Program-made: the position numbers and the translations under genes
DNA from: Wolfiporia cocos
Lineage: Eukaryota > Basidiomycota > Agaricomycetes > Polyporales > Phaeolaceae
DNA length: 64,000 nucleotides
NCBI GenBank assembly: GCA_029448655.1
Contig: JACCLO010000001.1
Span: 1,736,001-1,800,000 of the forward strand
Reading direction: 5' to 3'
The notes under the pieces: generated by a model
Told to the model about the DNA's origin: nothing
Databases searched by the model: none
Seen by the model: the letters and a program-made list of their open reading frames with translations, nothing else
In this document: one piece after another, positions 21,321 to 32,900 of the stretch
Layout: every line of letters begins with the position of its first letter
Numbering within the stretch: the stretch's first letter is position 1

Positions 21321-22408
21321 TCTATAAGTAATGGGGGCTTGCGCCGGAGGCGCTCGCGTGCGGCTAGCGTGCAGCTAGCGTGTCGCTCGCGTGTCGCTCG
21401 CGTTGTGCACACGTTCAGCGCACGTTTTGCGCACATGGACGCCACGTTTGCCGCGTGGCGTCCATGCACGTCGTCAAATCCTGCTCCCATTAGATGGGGT
21501 GCCTGCCATCCGCGGAGTTGGCCGGTGGATTCCCACACCCGGCGCCTGCAAGGTGCACATGCTGTTCCTGCCACGCACCACGGGGATTTGTGCCCCATGC
21601 CATGGGATTTGTGCCCCACACCACGGGGATTTGTGCCCCACACCACGGGGATTCATGGCCCATTCCATGGAGGTTTGTGGCCCATGCCACAGGGATTTGT
21701 GTCCTGTGGCATGGGGATTTTGTAATGTAAATACCCCACACCACGGGGATTTGTACCCTGTGCCACAGGGATTTGCACCCTAATTCCACAGGGATTTGTG
21801 CCATGTGCCATGAGGATTTGTGCACTGTGCCACGGAGATTTTTGTAATGTAAATACCCTACACCATGGGGATTTGTGGCCCATGCCACAGGGATTTGTGT
21901 GTCCTGTGCCACGGGGATTTGTGCCCCATGCCACGGGGATTTGTGCTCTGTGCCATGGAGATCCCCATGCCACAGGGATTTGTGTCCTGTGGCACGGGGA
22001 TTTTGTAATGTAAATACCCCACACCATGGGGATTTGTGCCCCACACCACAGGTATCTGTGCCCTGTGCCATGGAGATTTATGCCTCATGCCACGGGGATT
22101 TTTGTAACATAAATGGCCTGTGCTGTAGATGCCTGCCAAAAGAAACATTTTGACACCACATTACACAGTATTACAAGTGAAGCGACGATGACACCGAGGA
22201 TCAGCAAGGTGTCAGAAGTGGCTGAGCAGGCAGAGACAAAAGAGGTAAATTGGAGAAGCCATGGGTAATGGACAGGAAATTGATGGAGGATCCACAGGTA
22301 ACTTAAAAAAACCCCTGATTATCTGAAATAGGGACACATGGATTGGAATAATATATTGAAGTGGAAAAAGCAGTGTGACCGTGGCGAAGCCACGGGTAAT
22401 TAACCTAG
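21321..22408 (+). mobile_element. non-autonomous Helitron unit 16
   Basis: It starts TCTATAAGTAATGGGGGC with a GCGCC-GGA-GGCGC head. The minisatellite includes one copy shortened near 21960. The 3' class is that of unit 1, with a small deletion in the CCAAAAGATTGC region (near 22140). Confidence 0.86.
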
Positions 22409-23064
22409 TCCATAAAGTAAGGGGAGCTCGCGCCGTAGGCGCTCGCGTGCCGCTAGCGTGTCGCTCGCGTTTTGCGCACATGGACGCCACGTTTGCCGTG
22501 TGGCATCCATGCGCGTCGTTGATCCTCCTCCCATTAGATAGGGCGCCTGCCATCCGCGGAGTTGGCCGGTGGATTCCCACGCCCGGCGCCTGCAAGGTGC
22601 GTGCGCTGTTCCTGCCCCGCACCACGGGGATTTGTGCCCCACACCACGGGGATTCGTGGCCCATTCCATGGGGGTTTGTGGCCCATGCCACAGGGATTTG
22701 TGTCCTGTGGCATGGGGATTTTGTAATGTAAATACCCCACACCAAGGGGATTTGTACCAAGTGCCACGGGGATTCGTGCCCCATGCCACAGGGATTTGTG
22801 TCCTGTGGTATGGGGATTTTGTAATATAAATACTCCACACCACAGGGGTTTGTACCCTGTGCCACAGGTATTTGCACCCCAATGCCACAGGGGTGAATTC
22901 CCACACCCAGAGCCTGCAAGGCATGCGTGCCAGTTACAGATTCTACAAGCAAAGCGACAACGATACCGAGCATCAGCGAGGTGGAGGAGTGGCTGAGCGG
23001 GCAGAGACTAAAATATATTCCTAAGACATAACATTTGTGGCGAAGCCACAGGTAATTAAGCTAG
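22409..23064 (+). mobile_element. non-autonomous Helitron unit 17
   Basis: It starts TCCATAAAGTAAGGGG and has a short minisatellite. The 3' end is of the unit 5 class (TTGTGGC hairpin, AAGCTAG). Confidence 0.87.
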
Positions 23065-23836
23065 TCTATAAGTAATGGGGGCTCGCGTGGGAGGCGTCGC
23101 GTGTCGCTCGCGTTTTGCGCACCTGGCGTCCACGTTCGCTGCGTGGCGTCCATGCGCGTCGTTGATCCTGCTCCCATTAGATAGGGCGCCTGCCATCCGC
23201 AGAGTTGGCCGGTGGATTCCCACGCCCGGCGCCTGCAAGGCGCGCGGGCTGTTCCTGCCCTGCACCACGGGGATTCGTGCCCCATGCCATGGGGATTTGT
23301 GGCCCATTCCATGGGGGTTTGTGGCCCATGCCACAGGGATTTGTGTCCTGTGGCATGGGGATTTTGTAATGTAAATACCCCACACCATGGGGATTTGTAC
23401 CCCATGCCACAGGGATTTGTGCCCCATGCCACGTGGATTTGTGCTCTGTGCCATGGAAATTTGTGCCCAGTGCCATGAGGATTTGTGCCTCATGCCATGG
23501 GGATTTTTGTAACATAAATGGCCTGTGCTGTAGATGCCTGCCAAAAGATTGCAAAAAATGAAGAACATTTTGACACCACATTACACAGTATTACAAGTGA
23601 AGGGATGATGAGACCGAGGATCAGCGAGGAGTCAGAAGTGGCTGAGCAGGCAGAGACAAGAGACAAAAGAGGGAAGTTGAGAAAGCCATGGGTAATGCAC
23701 AGGAAATTCATGAGGGATCCACAGGTAACTTCAAAACAACCCCCAGTTATCTGAAGTAGGCACACATGGATTGGAATAATATATTGAAGTGGAAAAAGCA
23801 GTGTGACCGTGGCGAAGCCACGGGTAATTAAGCTAG
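23065..23836 (+). mobile_element. non-autonomous Helitron unit 18
   Basis: It starts TCTATAAGTAATGGGGGC with the GCGTGGGAGG head. The minisatellite is short. The 3' domain is unit 1 class but ends AAGCTAG instead of AACCTAG. Confidence 0.86.
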
Positions 23837-24111
23837 TCCATAATATAATGGGAGCTCGCGCCGTAGGCGCTCACGTGTCGCTCGCGTTTTGCGCACATGG
23901 CGAGCAAGTTTGCTGCGTGGCGGCGCCTGTAGGGCGCCCATCGAGTGCACACCGGCGCCTGCAAGGCGCGCGTGCCGGTTGCAAAGGTGTTACAAGCGAA
24001 GCGACGACGAGGCTGAGCGTTAGTGAGGTGGAGGAGTGGCTGAGCGGGCAGAGATAAGCAATACAAGTTCTAAATACAAAATTGTGGCGAAGCCACAGAT
24101 AATTAAGCTAG
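23837..24111 (+). mobile_element. minimal Helitron unit 19 (275 bp)
   Basis: It starts TCCATAATATAATGGG. There is no minisatellite: head, GGCGCC...GGCGC repeats, conserved block and a TTGTGGC hairpin with CTAG. It is closely related to units 6 and 23. Confidence 0.86.
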
Positions 24112-25228
24112 TCCATAATATAATGGGAGCTCGCGCCGTAGGCGCTCACGTGTCGCTAGCGTGTTGCTCGCGTTTTGCGCACATGGACGCCACGTTTGCC
24201 GTGTGGCGTCCATGCACGTCGTTGATCCTCCTCCCATTAGATAGGGTGCCTGCCATCCACGGAGTTGGCCGGTGGACTCCCACGCCCGGTGCCTGCAAGG
24301 CGCGCGCGCTGTTCTTGCCCCGCACCACGGGGATTTGTGCCCCATGCCACGGGGATTCGTGCCCCACACCACGGGGATTCATGGCCCATTCCATGGGGGT
24401 TTGTGGCCCATGCCACAGGCATTTGTGTCCTGTGGCATGGGGATTTTGTAATGTAAATACCCCACACCATGGGGATTTGTACCCCATGCCACAGAGATTT
24501 GCATCCCAATTCCACAGGGATTTGTGCCCCGTGCCATGGGGATTTTTGTAATGTAAATACCCTACACCATGGGGATTTGTGGCCCATGCCACAGGGATTT
24601 GTGTGTCCTGTGCCATGGGGATTTGTGCCCTATGCCATGGGGATTTGTGCTCTGTGCCATGGAGATTTGTGCCCTGTGCCATGGGGATTTGTGTCCCGTG
24701 GCACGGGGATTTTGTAATGTAAATACCCCACCCCACGGGGATTTGTACCCCATGCCACAGGGATTTGCACCCCAATGCCACAGGGATTTGTGCCCCATGC
24801 CACAGGGATTTGTGCTCTGTATCATGGAGATTTGTGCCCTGTGCCATGGGGATTTGTGCTTTGTGCCACAGGGATTTATGCCTCATGCCACGGGGATCTT
24901 TGTAACATAAATGGCCTGTGCTGTAGATGCCTGCCAAAAGATTGCAAAAAAAATGAAGAACATTTTGACACCACATTACACAGTATTACAAGCAAAGCGA
25001 TGATGAGACTGAGGATCAGCGAGGTGTCAGAAGTGGCTGAACAGGCAGAGACAAGAGACAAAAGGGAAGTTGGGGAAGCCATGGATAATGCACATGAAAT
25101 TCATAGGGGATCCACAGGTAACTTAAAAAAACCCCTGATTATCTGAAATAGGCACACATGGATTGGAATAATATATTGAAGTGGAAAAAGCGGTGTGACC
25201 GTGGCGAAGCCATGGGTAATTAACCTAG
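24112..25228 (+). mobile_element. non-autonomous Helitron unit 20
   Basis: It starts TCCATAATATAATGGG, with a minisatellite and a unit 1 class 3' end. The hairpin has one mismatch (GCCATGG). Confidence 0.86.
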
Positions 25229-26320
25229 TCTATTAATAATGGGAGCTCGTGCTGGAGGCGCTCGCGTGCGGCTAGCGTGCAGCTAGCGTGTCGCTCACGT
25301 TTTGCGCACGTTCAGCACACGTTTTACGCACATGGACGCCACGTTTGCCGCGTGGTGTCCATGTGTGTCGTCAAATCCTGCTCCCATTAGATAGGGCGCC
25401 TGCTGCCATCTGCAGAGTTGGCCGGTGGATTCCCACGCCTGGCACCTGCAAGGCGCGCGTGCTGTTCCTGCCCCGCACCACGGGGATTTGTGCCCCACAC
25501 CATGGGGATTTGTGCCCCACACCACGGGGATTTGTGGCCCTTGCCACGGGGATTTGTGGCCCATGCCATGGGGATTTGTGCCCCACATCATGGGGATTTT
25601 TGTAATGTAAATACCCCACACCATGGGGATTTGTGCCCCGTGCCACAGGGATTTGTACCCCACACCATGGGGATTTGCGCCCCATGCCACGGGGATTTGT
25701 GCTCTGTGCCACAGGGATTTGTGCCCTGTGCCACGGGGATTTGTGCCCTGTGCCACGGGGATTTTTGTAATGTAAATACCCCACACCACGGGGATTTGTA
25801 CCACATGCCACAGGGATTTGTACTGCACACCATGGGGATTTGTGCCCCATGCCACAGGGATTTTTGTAATGTAAATACCCTGCACCACGGGGATTTGTAC
25901 CCTCCACCATGGGGATTTGTGTCCCATGCTATGGGAATTTGTGCCCTGCCACGGGGATTTTTGTAACATAAATGGCCTGTGCTGTAAATGCCTGCCAAAA
26001 TATTTCAAAAAATGAAGAACGTTCAGTATTTTTTGACACATGGCATTACACATTATTGCAAGTGAAGTGACGACAAGACTGAGCATCGGCGAGGTGGAGG
26101 AGTGGCTGAGTGGGCAGAGACAAGGAACAGAAGAGGGGAACCCATGGATATTCCACAGGAAATTGATAGGGAATCCACAAGTAAGTTCAAAAAACCCTTG
26201 CTTTGTGTGTGAATGGTCTGAATTCCCCCGGTTATCTCAAATAAGCACACATGGATTGGGATATGATATTGGAGTGATTAAACTATGTGTTCGTGGCGAA
26301 GCCACGGGTAATTAATCTAG
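25229..26320 (+). mobile_element. non-autonomous Helitron unit 21
   Basis: It starts TCTATTAATAATGGG, with a minisatellite and a unit 7 class 3' end. The final bases read AATCTAG. Confidence 0.86.
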
Positions 26321-27265
26321 TCTAAAAGTAATGGGAGCTCGCATGGAAGCCGTCACATGTCACTAGCATGTCACGCACGAGAATCGCACATGGTGAGCAC
26401 GTTTGCCGCGTGGCGTCCATGCGCGTCGTTGATCCTGCTCCCATTAGATAGGGCGCCTGCCACCCGGGGAGTTGGCCGGTGGATTCCCATGCCCAGCGCC
26501 TGCAAGGCGTGCTGCTAGATCGTGTTTTGCACGCTGTTCCTGCCCCGCAGCACGGGGATTCGTGCCACGGGGATTCATACCCCACACCACGGGGATTCGT
26601 GCCTCACACCACGGGGATTCGTGGCCCATTCCATGGGGGTTTGTGGCCCATGCCACAGGCATTTGTGTCCTGTGGCATGGGGATTTTGTAATGTAAATAC
26701 CCCACACCACGGGGATTTGTACCCTGTGCCACAGGGATTTGTGCCATGTGCCATGGGGATTTGTGCCCTGTGCCACGGGGATTTTTGTAATGTAAATACC
26801 CTACACCATGGGGATTTGTGGCCCATGCCACAGGGATTTGTGTCCTGTGGCATGGGGATTTTGTAATGTAAATACCTCACACCACGGGGATTTGTACCCC
26901 GTGCCACAGGGATTCGTGCCCTACACCATGGGGATTTTTGGCCCATGCCATGGGGGTTTGTGCCCCATGCCACAGGGATTTGTGCCCCATGCCACAGGGA
27001 TTTGTGTCCTGTGGTATGGGGATTTTGTAATATAAATACTCCACACCACAGGGGTTTGTACCCTGTGCCACAGGTATTTGCACCCCAATGCCACAGGGGT
27101 GAATTCCCACACCCAGAGCCTGCAAGGCATACATGCCAGTTACAGATTCTACAAGCAAAGTGACAACGATACCGAGCATCAGCGAGGTGGAGGAGTGGCT
27201 GAGCAGGCAGAGACTAAAATATATTCTCAAGACATAACGTTTGTGGCGAAGCCACAGGTAATTAA
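26321..27265 (+). mobile_element. non-autonomous Helitron unit 22, CTAG lost
   Basis: It starts TCTAAAAGTAATGGG with a decayed head (GCATGGAAGCC). The 3' end has the unit 5 hairpin and GGTAATTAA, directly followed by the TC of the next unit, so the terminal GCTAG is missing. Confidence 0.8.
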
Positions 27266-27561
27266 TCTATAAGTAATTGGAGCTCGCACCGTAGGCCCTC
27301 ATGTGTCACTAGCGTGCAGCTAGCATGTCGCTCACATTTTGCGCACATGGCGAGCACGTTTGCCATGTGGCGGCGCCTGTAGGGCACCCATTGAGTGCGT
27401 GCCGGCGCCTGCAAGGCATGCGTGCCGGTTGCAAAGGTGTTACAAGTGAAGCGATGACGAGGCCGAGCGTTAGCGAGGTGGAGGAGTGGCTGAGTGGGCA
27501 GAGATAAGCAATACAAGTTCTAAATACAAAATTGTGGCAAAGCCACAGGTAATTAAGCTAG
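27266..27561 (+). mobile_element. minimal Helitron unit 23 (296 bp)
   Basis: It starts TCTATAAGTAATTGG and lacks the minisatellite. It is similar to unit 19 but with more C-to-T and G-to-A changes in the head. The hairpin is TTGTGGC-AAA-GCCACAG and the unit ends CTAG. Confidence 0.85.
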
Positions 27562-27678
27562 TCTAAAAGTAATGGGAGCTCATGTGGGAGGCATCGCGTG
27601 TCGCTCGCGTTTTGCGCACCTGGCGTCCACATTCACCGCGTGGCGTCCATGCGCGTCGTTGATCCTGCTCCCATTAGA

Positions 27679-27964
27679 CTAGCTTAATTACCTGTGGCTT
27701 TGCCACAATTTTGTACTTTAGGAGTTGTTGTTTATCTCTGCCCGCTCAGCCACTCCTCCACCTCGCTGACGCTCGGCCTGGTCGTTGCTTCGCTTGTAAC
27801 ACCTTTGCAACCGGCATGTGCGCCTTGCAGGCGCTGGGTGTGGGAATCCACTGGCCAACTTCCCGGGTCGGTGGCGCGAGCCCTATGGGACGACGGACAG
27901 CACGTGGCACATGTGGAAAAGCACATGGCAGTTCCCACGCAACGGTTGCCCCTTTATTATATGA
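27679..27964 (-). mobile_element. nested inverted minimal Helitron A (286 bp)
   Basis: Read on the - strand it starts TCATATAATAAAGGG, the same 5' leader as autonomous copy 2, and ends with the hairpin, GGTAATTAA and GCTAG. It contains the conserved GTGGCTGAGCGGGCAGAG block and no minisatellite. Confidence 0.88.
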
Positions 27965-28223
27965 CTAGCTTAATTACCTGTGGCTTCGCCACAAACGTTA
28001 TATCTTAGAAATATATTTTGGTCTCTACCCGCTCAGCCACTTCCTCCACCTCACTAACACTCGGTCTCGTCGTCGCTTCGCTTGTAAAATCTTGCAATCG
28101 GCACGCACGCCTTGCAGGCGCTGGTGAGCGCTTAGTGGGCGCCCTGTGGACGCCACGCGGCAAACGTGGATGCCAGGTGCGCTCCACGCAATGGCTCCCA
28201 CGCGAGCTCCCATTATTAGTAGA
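27965..28223 (-). mobile_element. nested inverted minimal Helitron B (259 bp)
   Basis: Read on the - strand it starts TCTACTAATAATGGGAGC with the GCGTGGGAGCC head and ends with the TTGTGGC hairpin and GCTAG. It abuts nested element A head to tail, so this pair repeats the arrangement of the main array on a small scale. Confidence 0.87.
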
Positions 28224-29930
28224 TAGGGCGCCTGGCGCCAGTGAATTCCCATGCCCAGCGCCTGCAAGGCGCGCACGCTGCTAGCTTGCGTTTTGTGCAC
28301 TGTTCCTGCCCCGCACCACGGGGATTCGTGCCACGGGGATTCATACCCCACACCACGGGGATTCCTGCCCCACACCACGGGGATTCATGGCCCATTCCAT
28401 GGGGGTTTGTGGTCCATGCCACAGGCATTTGTGTCCTGTGGCATGGGGATTTTGTAATGTAAATACCCCACACCACGGGGATTTGTACCCTGTGCCACAG
28501 GGATTTGCACCCCAATTCCACGGGGATCTGTGCCACGTGCCATGGGGATTTGTGCCCTGTGCCACAGGGATTTTTGTAATGTAAATACCCTACACCATGG
28601 GGATTTGTGGCCCATGCCACAGGGATTTGTGTGTCCTGTGCCATGGGGATTTGTGCCCCATGCCATGGGGATTTGTGCTCTGTGCCATGGAGATTTGTGC
28701 CCTGTGCCATGGGGATTTGTGTCCTGTGGCACGGGGATTTTGTAATGTAAATACCCCACCCCACGGGGATTTGTACCCCATGCCACAGGTATTTGCACCC
28801 CAATGCCACGAGGATTTGTGCCCCATGCCACAGGGATTTGTGCTTTGTGCCACAGGGATTTATGCCTCATGCCACGGGGATCTTTGTACATAAATGGCCT
28901 GTGCTGTAGATGCCTGCCAAAAGATTGCAAAAAAATGAAGAACATTTTGACACCACATTACACAGTATTACAAGCAAAGCGACGATGAGACCGAGGATCA
29001 GCTCTGTGTCAGAAGTGGCTGAGCAGGCAGAGACAAGAGACAAAAGAGGGAAGTTGGGGAAGCCATGGGTAATGCACATGAAATTCATAGGGGATCCACA
29101 GGTAACTTAAAAAAACCCCTGATTCACTGAAATAGGGACACATGGATTGGAATAATATATTGAAGTGGAAAAAGCAGTGTGACCGTGGCGAAGCCACAGG
29201 TAATTAACCTAGTCATATAATAAAGGGATGACCGCTGCGTGGGAATTGCCATGTGCTTTTCCACGTGTGCCACGTGCTGTCCGTCATCTCATAGGGCTTG
29301 CACCACCGACCCGGGGAATTGGCCAGTGGATTCCCACGACCGGCGCCTGCAAGGCGCGCACGCGTTCAAGTCCCTGCAACGAAAACTCACGTTATGCACA
29401 TCATCCCTGCGGTGTGCTGCCACAATATTGGTAACGTTATGATGTACATGAGATGTACTGTACATCTGTGTAACAAATTTGCAAAAAAACAGAAGACAAA
29501 TTTTGAGGCGCCACAAATGTAGAGGGGGGCCCCACCAAAAGTTGAGTAAGTGGACACGGGTGGACGGAGGTGTTAGGCCCTCCCTGTCCACACAGGGACA
29601 AACAATGTCTCCTGCCTACCCTGTGGGGGAGTGGCACACAACACATAAACACACTACATTGGCGCTATAACAAACGTGTTACCATCCCTGCTAAGCCGTT
29701 GAAAGTCCCTAAACGGTGACCGCTTATTTGTGAGCTGATAAGCAGCCTCCCCCACACTTACTTGAGCAACACAACATATTGTGGGTTGTTATAACATGCT
29801 GGCAGTGGGTTCTTTGGCATTGATGGGTTGATGCACATAGATTTCCCAAATCTTTGAGGCAACAACTCTCATATCATCACACACAAAACGCATTCACAAT
29901 GTATGGGTTCTGCTCTGCCAGACACACTGA

Positions 29931-32900
29931 ATGCTGATGGTTACAATCTGTTATAGGGATCCTCCCTCTACACCGGAGCATAACCGTCAGGTTGATAGGG
30001 ACCACGATCAAGAAGCACATCTGCAAATGACACTGCCATCCGTGCGACGTCAACGATTGCAGATGAGGCAGCCCTTTCCGCAGCCCAACTTTGCCTTGCA
30101 GCATTCTCATGGTGTTGCAAGTGCATTGGTCCCTCAAGACCATCCCATGGCTGGACCACTACAGCTGCCAGTGACTGGACAAACGAATCAGTCTATTGCT
30201 GGACCGTCATATTACGTCCCTGTTGCAGGTCCTTCTGACCCACATAACATTCCTTGGAACACATCCCAAATACGCAGCTGGAATCCTGAGCCTTTGCGGC
30301 CTGAGCATTCAGTACCTGGACCATCCCACGTGCCTGATCTGGATGCTGCATATTATCAGCCCCCTGCACATACTGTGCATGTGCCTCTACCTCCACGGCG
30401 AAATTGGCAGGCAGAACTTGAACACCGTTTCAATGAAAGCCATGCTAACAGAGTCCATGCACGCAGACAGAATAGGGTGTTTCCTGTCCCTTCTACTTCA
30501 CACATGCCGGTGCCTTCCTCAGTAGCCAGTCGCTGTCAGATGGTATTGGAACAGCATCCAAATGGGGACAATCATGTAAGAGAGCAGCAACAAGTTGTGC
30601 AGGGGACCCAACAACATCGTGTCGAACATCAAGCAGCAATTGCCATTGATGTCCAGCCAAATGATGAGGAGCATGGGATCCTACAAAACATTCCTCTGGG
30701 AAGGCAGCCCTACCTTGAAACAGCAGACCAGCAGTCTGTTGGAAGGATGGACATACAATGTCCACACTGGCATGCATTGCACTGGAAGGGAGAGCACCTA
30801 TCAAGATCCACCAACACAAACCCCAAGTTTGGTATGTGTTGCCTTCAGGGCCAGGTGCATCTGCCTCCTATACAACGGCCTCCTCTGACATTACGTCGGC
30901 TGTTCATGGGAATGGATCCTCGGTCGCACTCATTCCGGGACAACATTCGGCAGTACAACAATGCATTCGCATTCACATCTGTTGCTGTCAAGGTGGATGA
31001 TACCATCCTCAATGGATCAGGTCCATATTGCTTCAAGATCCACGGAGGGCTGTACCACCAGATGGGAAGTCTCCTTCCACAGGACGATCAGCAGCCATCA
31101 TATGCACAACTCTATATTCATGATGTCCAGGCTGCTTTGGAGACCCGGAATGCACGGAATCACAATTTGGACCCAGGCATCATGGGCGAGTTGCAGGACA
31201 TGTTTGAGCAGCATAACCCCTTTGTTCCTCTGTATCGGCACGCATTCAAGATCCTCCAAGCAAAGCCACCAGAGGAGCAGCTCAATGTGCGGGCCCACAT
31301 CATGCTGCAGCATACTGCAGACAGACAGCGTTATAACCTCCCCACCACAGATGAGGTCGCAGCGGTGATTCCTGGCAGTGGCAATGAAGATGTTCAAAGA
31401 CATCGGGACATTATCCTCCGGCTCTGTGGTGGTAACTTGCAACAGATCAGCAATATTCACCCTCTATATTCTCCATTGCACTATGTGCTGCTGTTTCCAC
31501 ATGGTGACCAAGGATGGCACCCCTCAATACCCTCAGAAGCTGGCCCTCAAGGGCAGATGCGGAGCTCCAAAGTCTCTGAACAATGCTTCTATGCATATCG
31601 TCTACACCCCCGCATCATCAGGCATGAAGATGCCGTTGAGGAGTTTGACTATCTCTTCCGTGGGGGACGTCTGTTTCAGCAATATGTTGTGGATGCGTGG
31701 GCTTCCATTGAAGCTAGCAGGATCAATTGGATCAGGAACAATCAAAAACAGATCCGGGCAGACTTCTACAATAGTGTACGGGATGCCCTGGATGCCCAAG
31801 ACAATGTCCCAGACCTCGGGCAACAAGGACAGCGCATTGTTTTGCCCTCCTCACATGTGGGGAGTGCACGGCACATGTATCAGCTGCTGCAGGACTCACT
31901 TGCAATTTGCAGGTACTGCCACAAACCTGACATCTTCCTCACAATGACGGCCAATCCTAATTGGCCTGAAATCCAGGAAGCATTGCTGGAGCTGGATGCA
32001 GATGGTGACAATCCTGGGCAACCACGGAAGAAGCAAACCGCAGAAGACCGTCCTGATGTTGTGGCCCGTGTGTTCCAATTGAAGCTCCAGGCCATGATCA
32101 AGCTGATAAAGGGTGGCTTCTTTGGCGAGCTGGCTGGAGACGTCTACACAATTGAGTTTCAGAAGCGAGGACTGCCTCATGTCCATCTCCTGATTTTCCT
32201 TAAGGAGATGTACAAGATCCAGGATGGCAGCCAAGTGGACAGCATCGTATCAGCACAGCTGCCCTGCAAGGACACCCAGCCAATGCTATACAGAACTGTC
32301 ACCAAATGTATGCTGCATGGGCCATGTGGGGGTGATCACCCCCATGCCCCATGCATGGTGGACAGGGCCTGCTCCAACCATTATCCAAAGCAGTTTTGTG
32401 AGGATACCCAGTTTGGAGATGATGGATACCCCACTTATGCGCGCCCCAACAATGGCCGTTCACACGTCAACTCTAAAGGCGACCACTTTGACAATCGCCA
32501 TGTTGTCCCCTACAATCCATGTCTCACTGCCCTGTTCAACTGCCACATCAATGTGGGGATTTGCACTTCCATCAGGGCAGTGAAGTACATTCACAAATAT
32601 ATCTACAAGGGCCATGACCGTGCCACCTTGGAAGTTGGACAGGTAGATGAGATAAAACAATATGTTGATGGACGCTATGTTGGACCAGTGGAGGCATTTT
32701 GGCACATTGCAGAATTCTCTATGCACGAGGAGAAGCCTTCTGTCTACCGGCTGACTGTTCATCTGAAGGATGAACAGATGGTGTTCTTTACCGAGGGGGA
32801 CAATCCACAGGATGTTGCTGACCGTCCATCCTCAACAAAGACTCAGCTCACAGAATGGTTCACAGCAAACCAAGAGCTTCCAGGGGCAACACAACACCTG

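Larger units (their letters stand above)
27562..29212 (+). mobile_element. non-autonomous Helitron unit 24, split by a nested insertion
   Basis: It starts TCTAAAAGTAATGGG. At 27678 the usual CCATTAGA|TAGGG is opened exactly between A and T by two inverted Helitrons (27679-28223) and resumes at T28224. It then runs through a minisatellite to a unit 1 class 3' end, CTAG at 29209-29212. Confidence 0.88.

Noticed and set aside
541..28900. Many long open frames on both strands with 22-residue periods (for example 2717-3544 on the - strand)
   Set aside because: They arise because a 22-bp repeat without stops is open in all six frames. The same period appears in every frame, without splice or start context.
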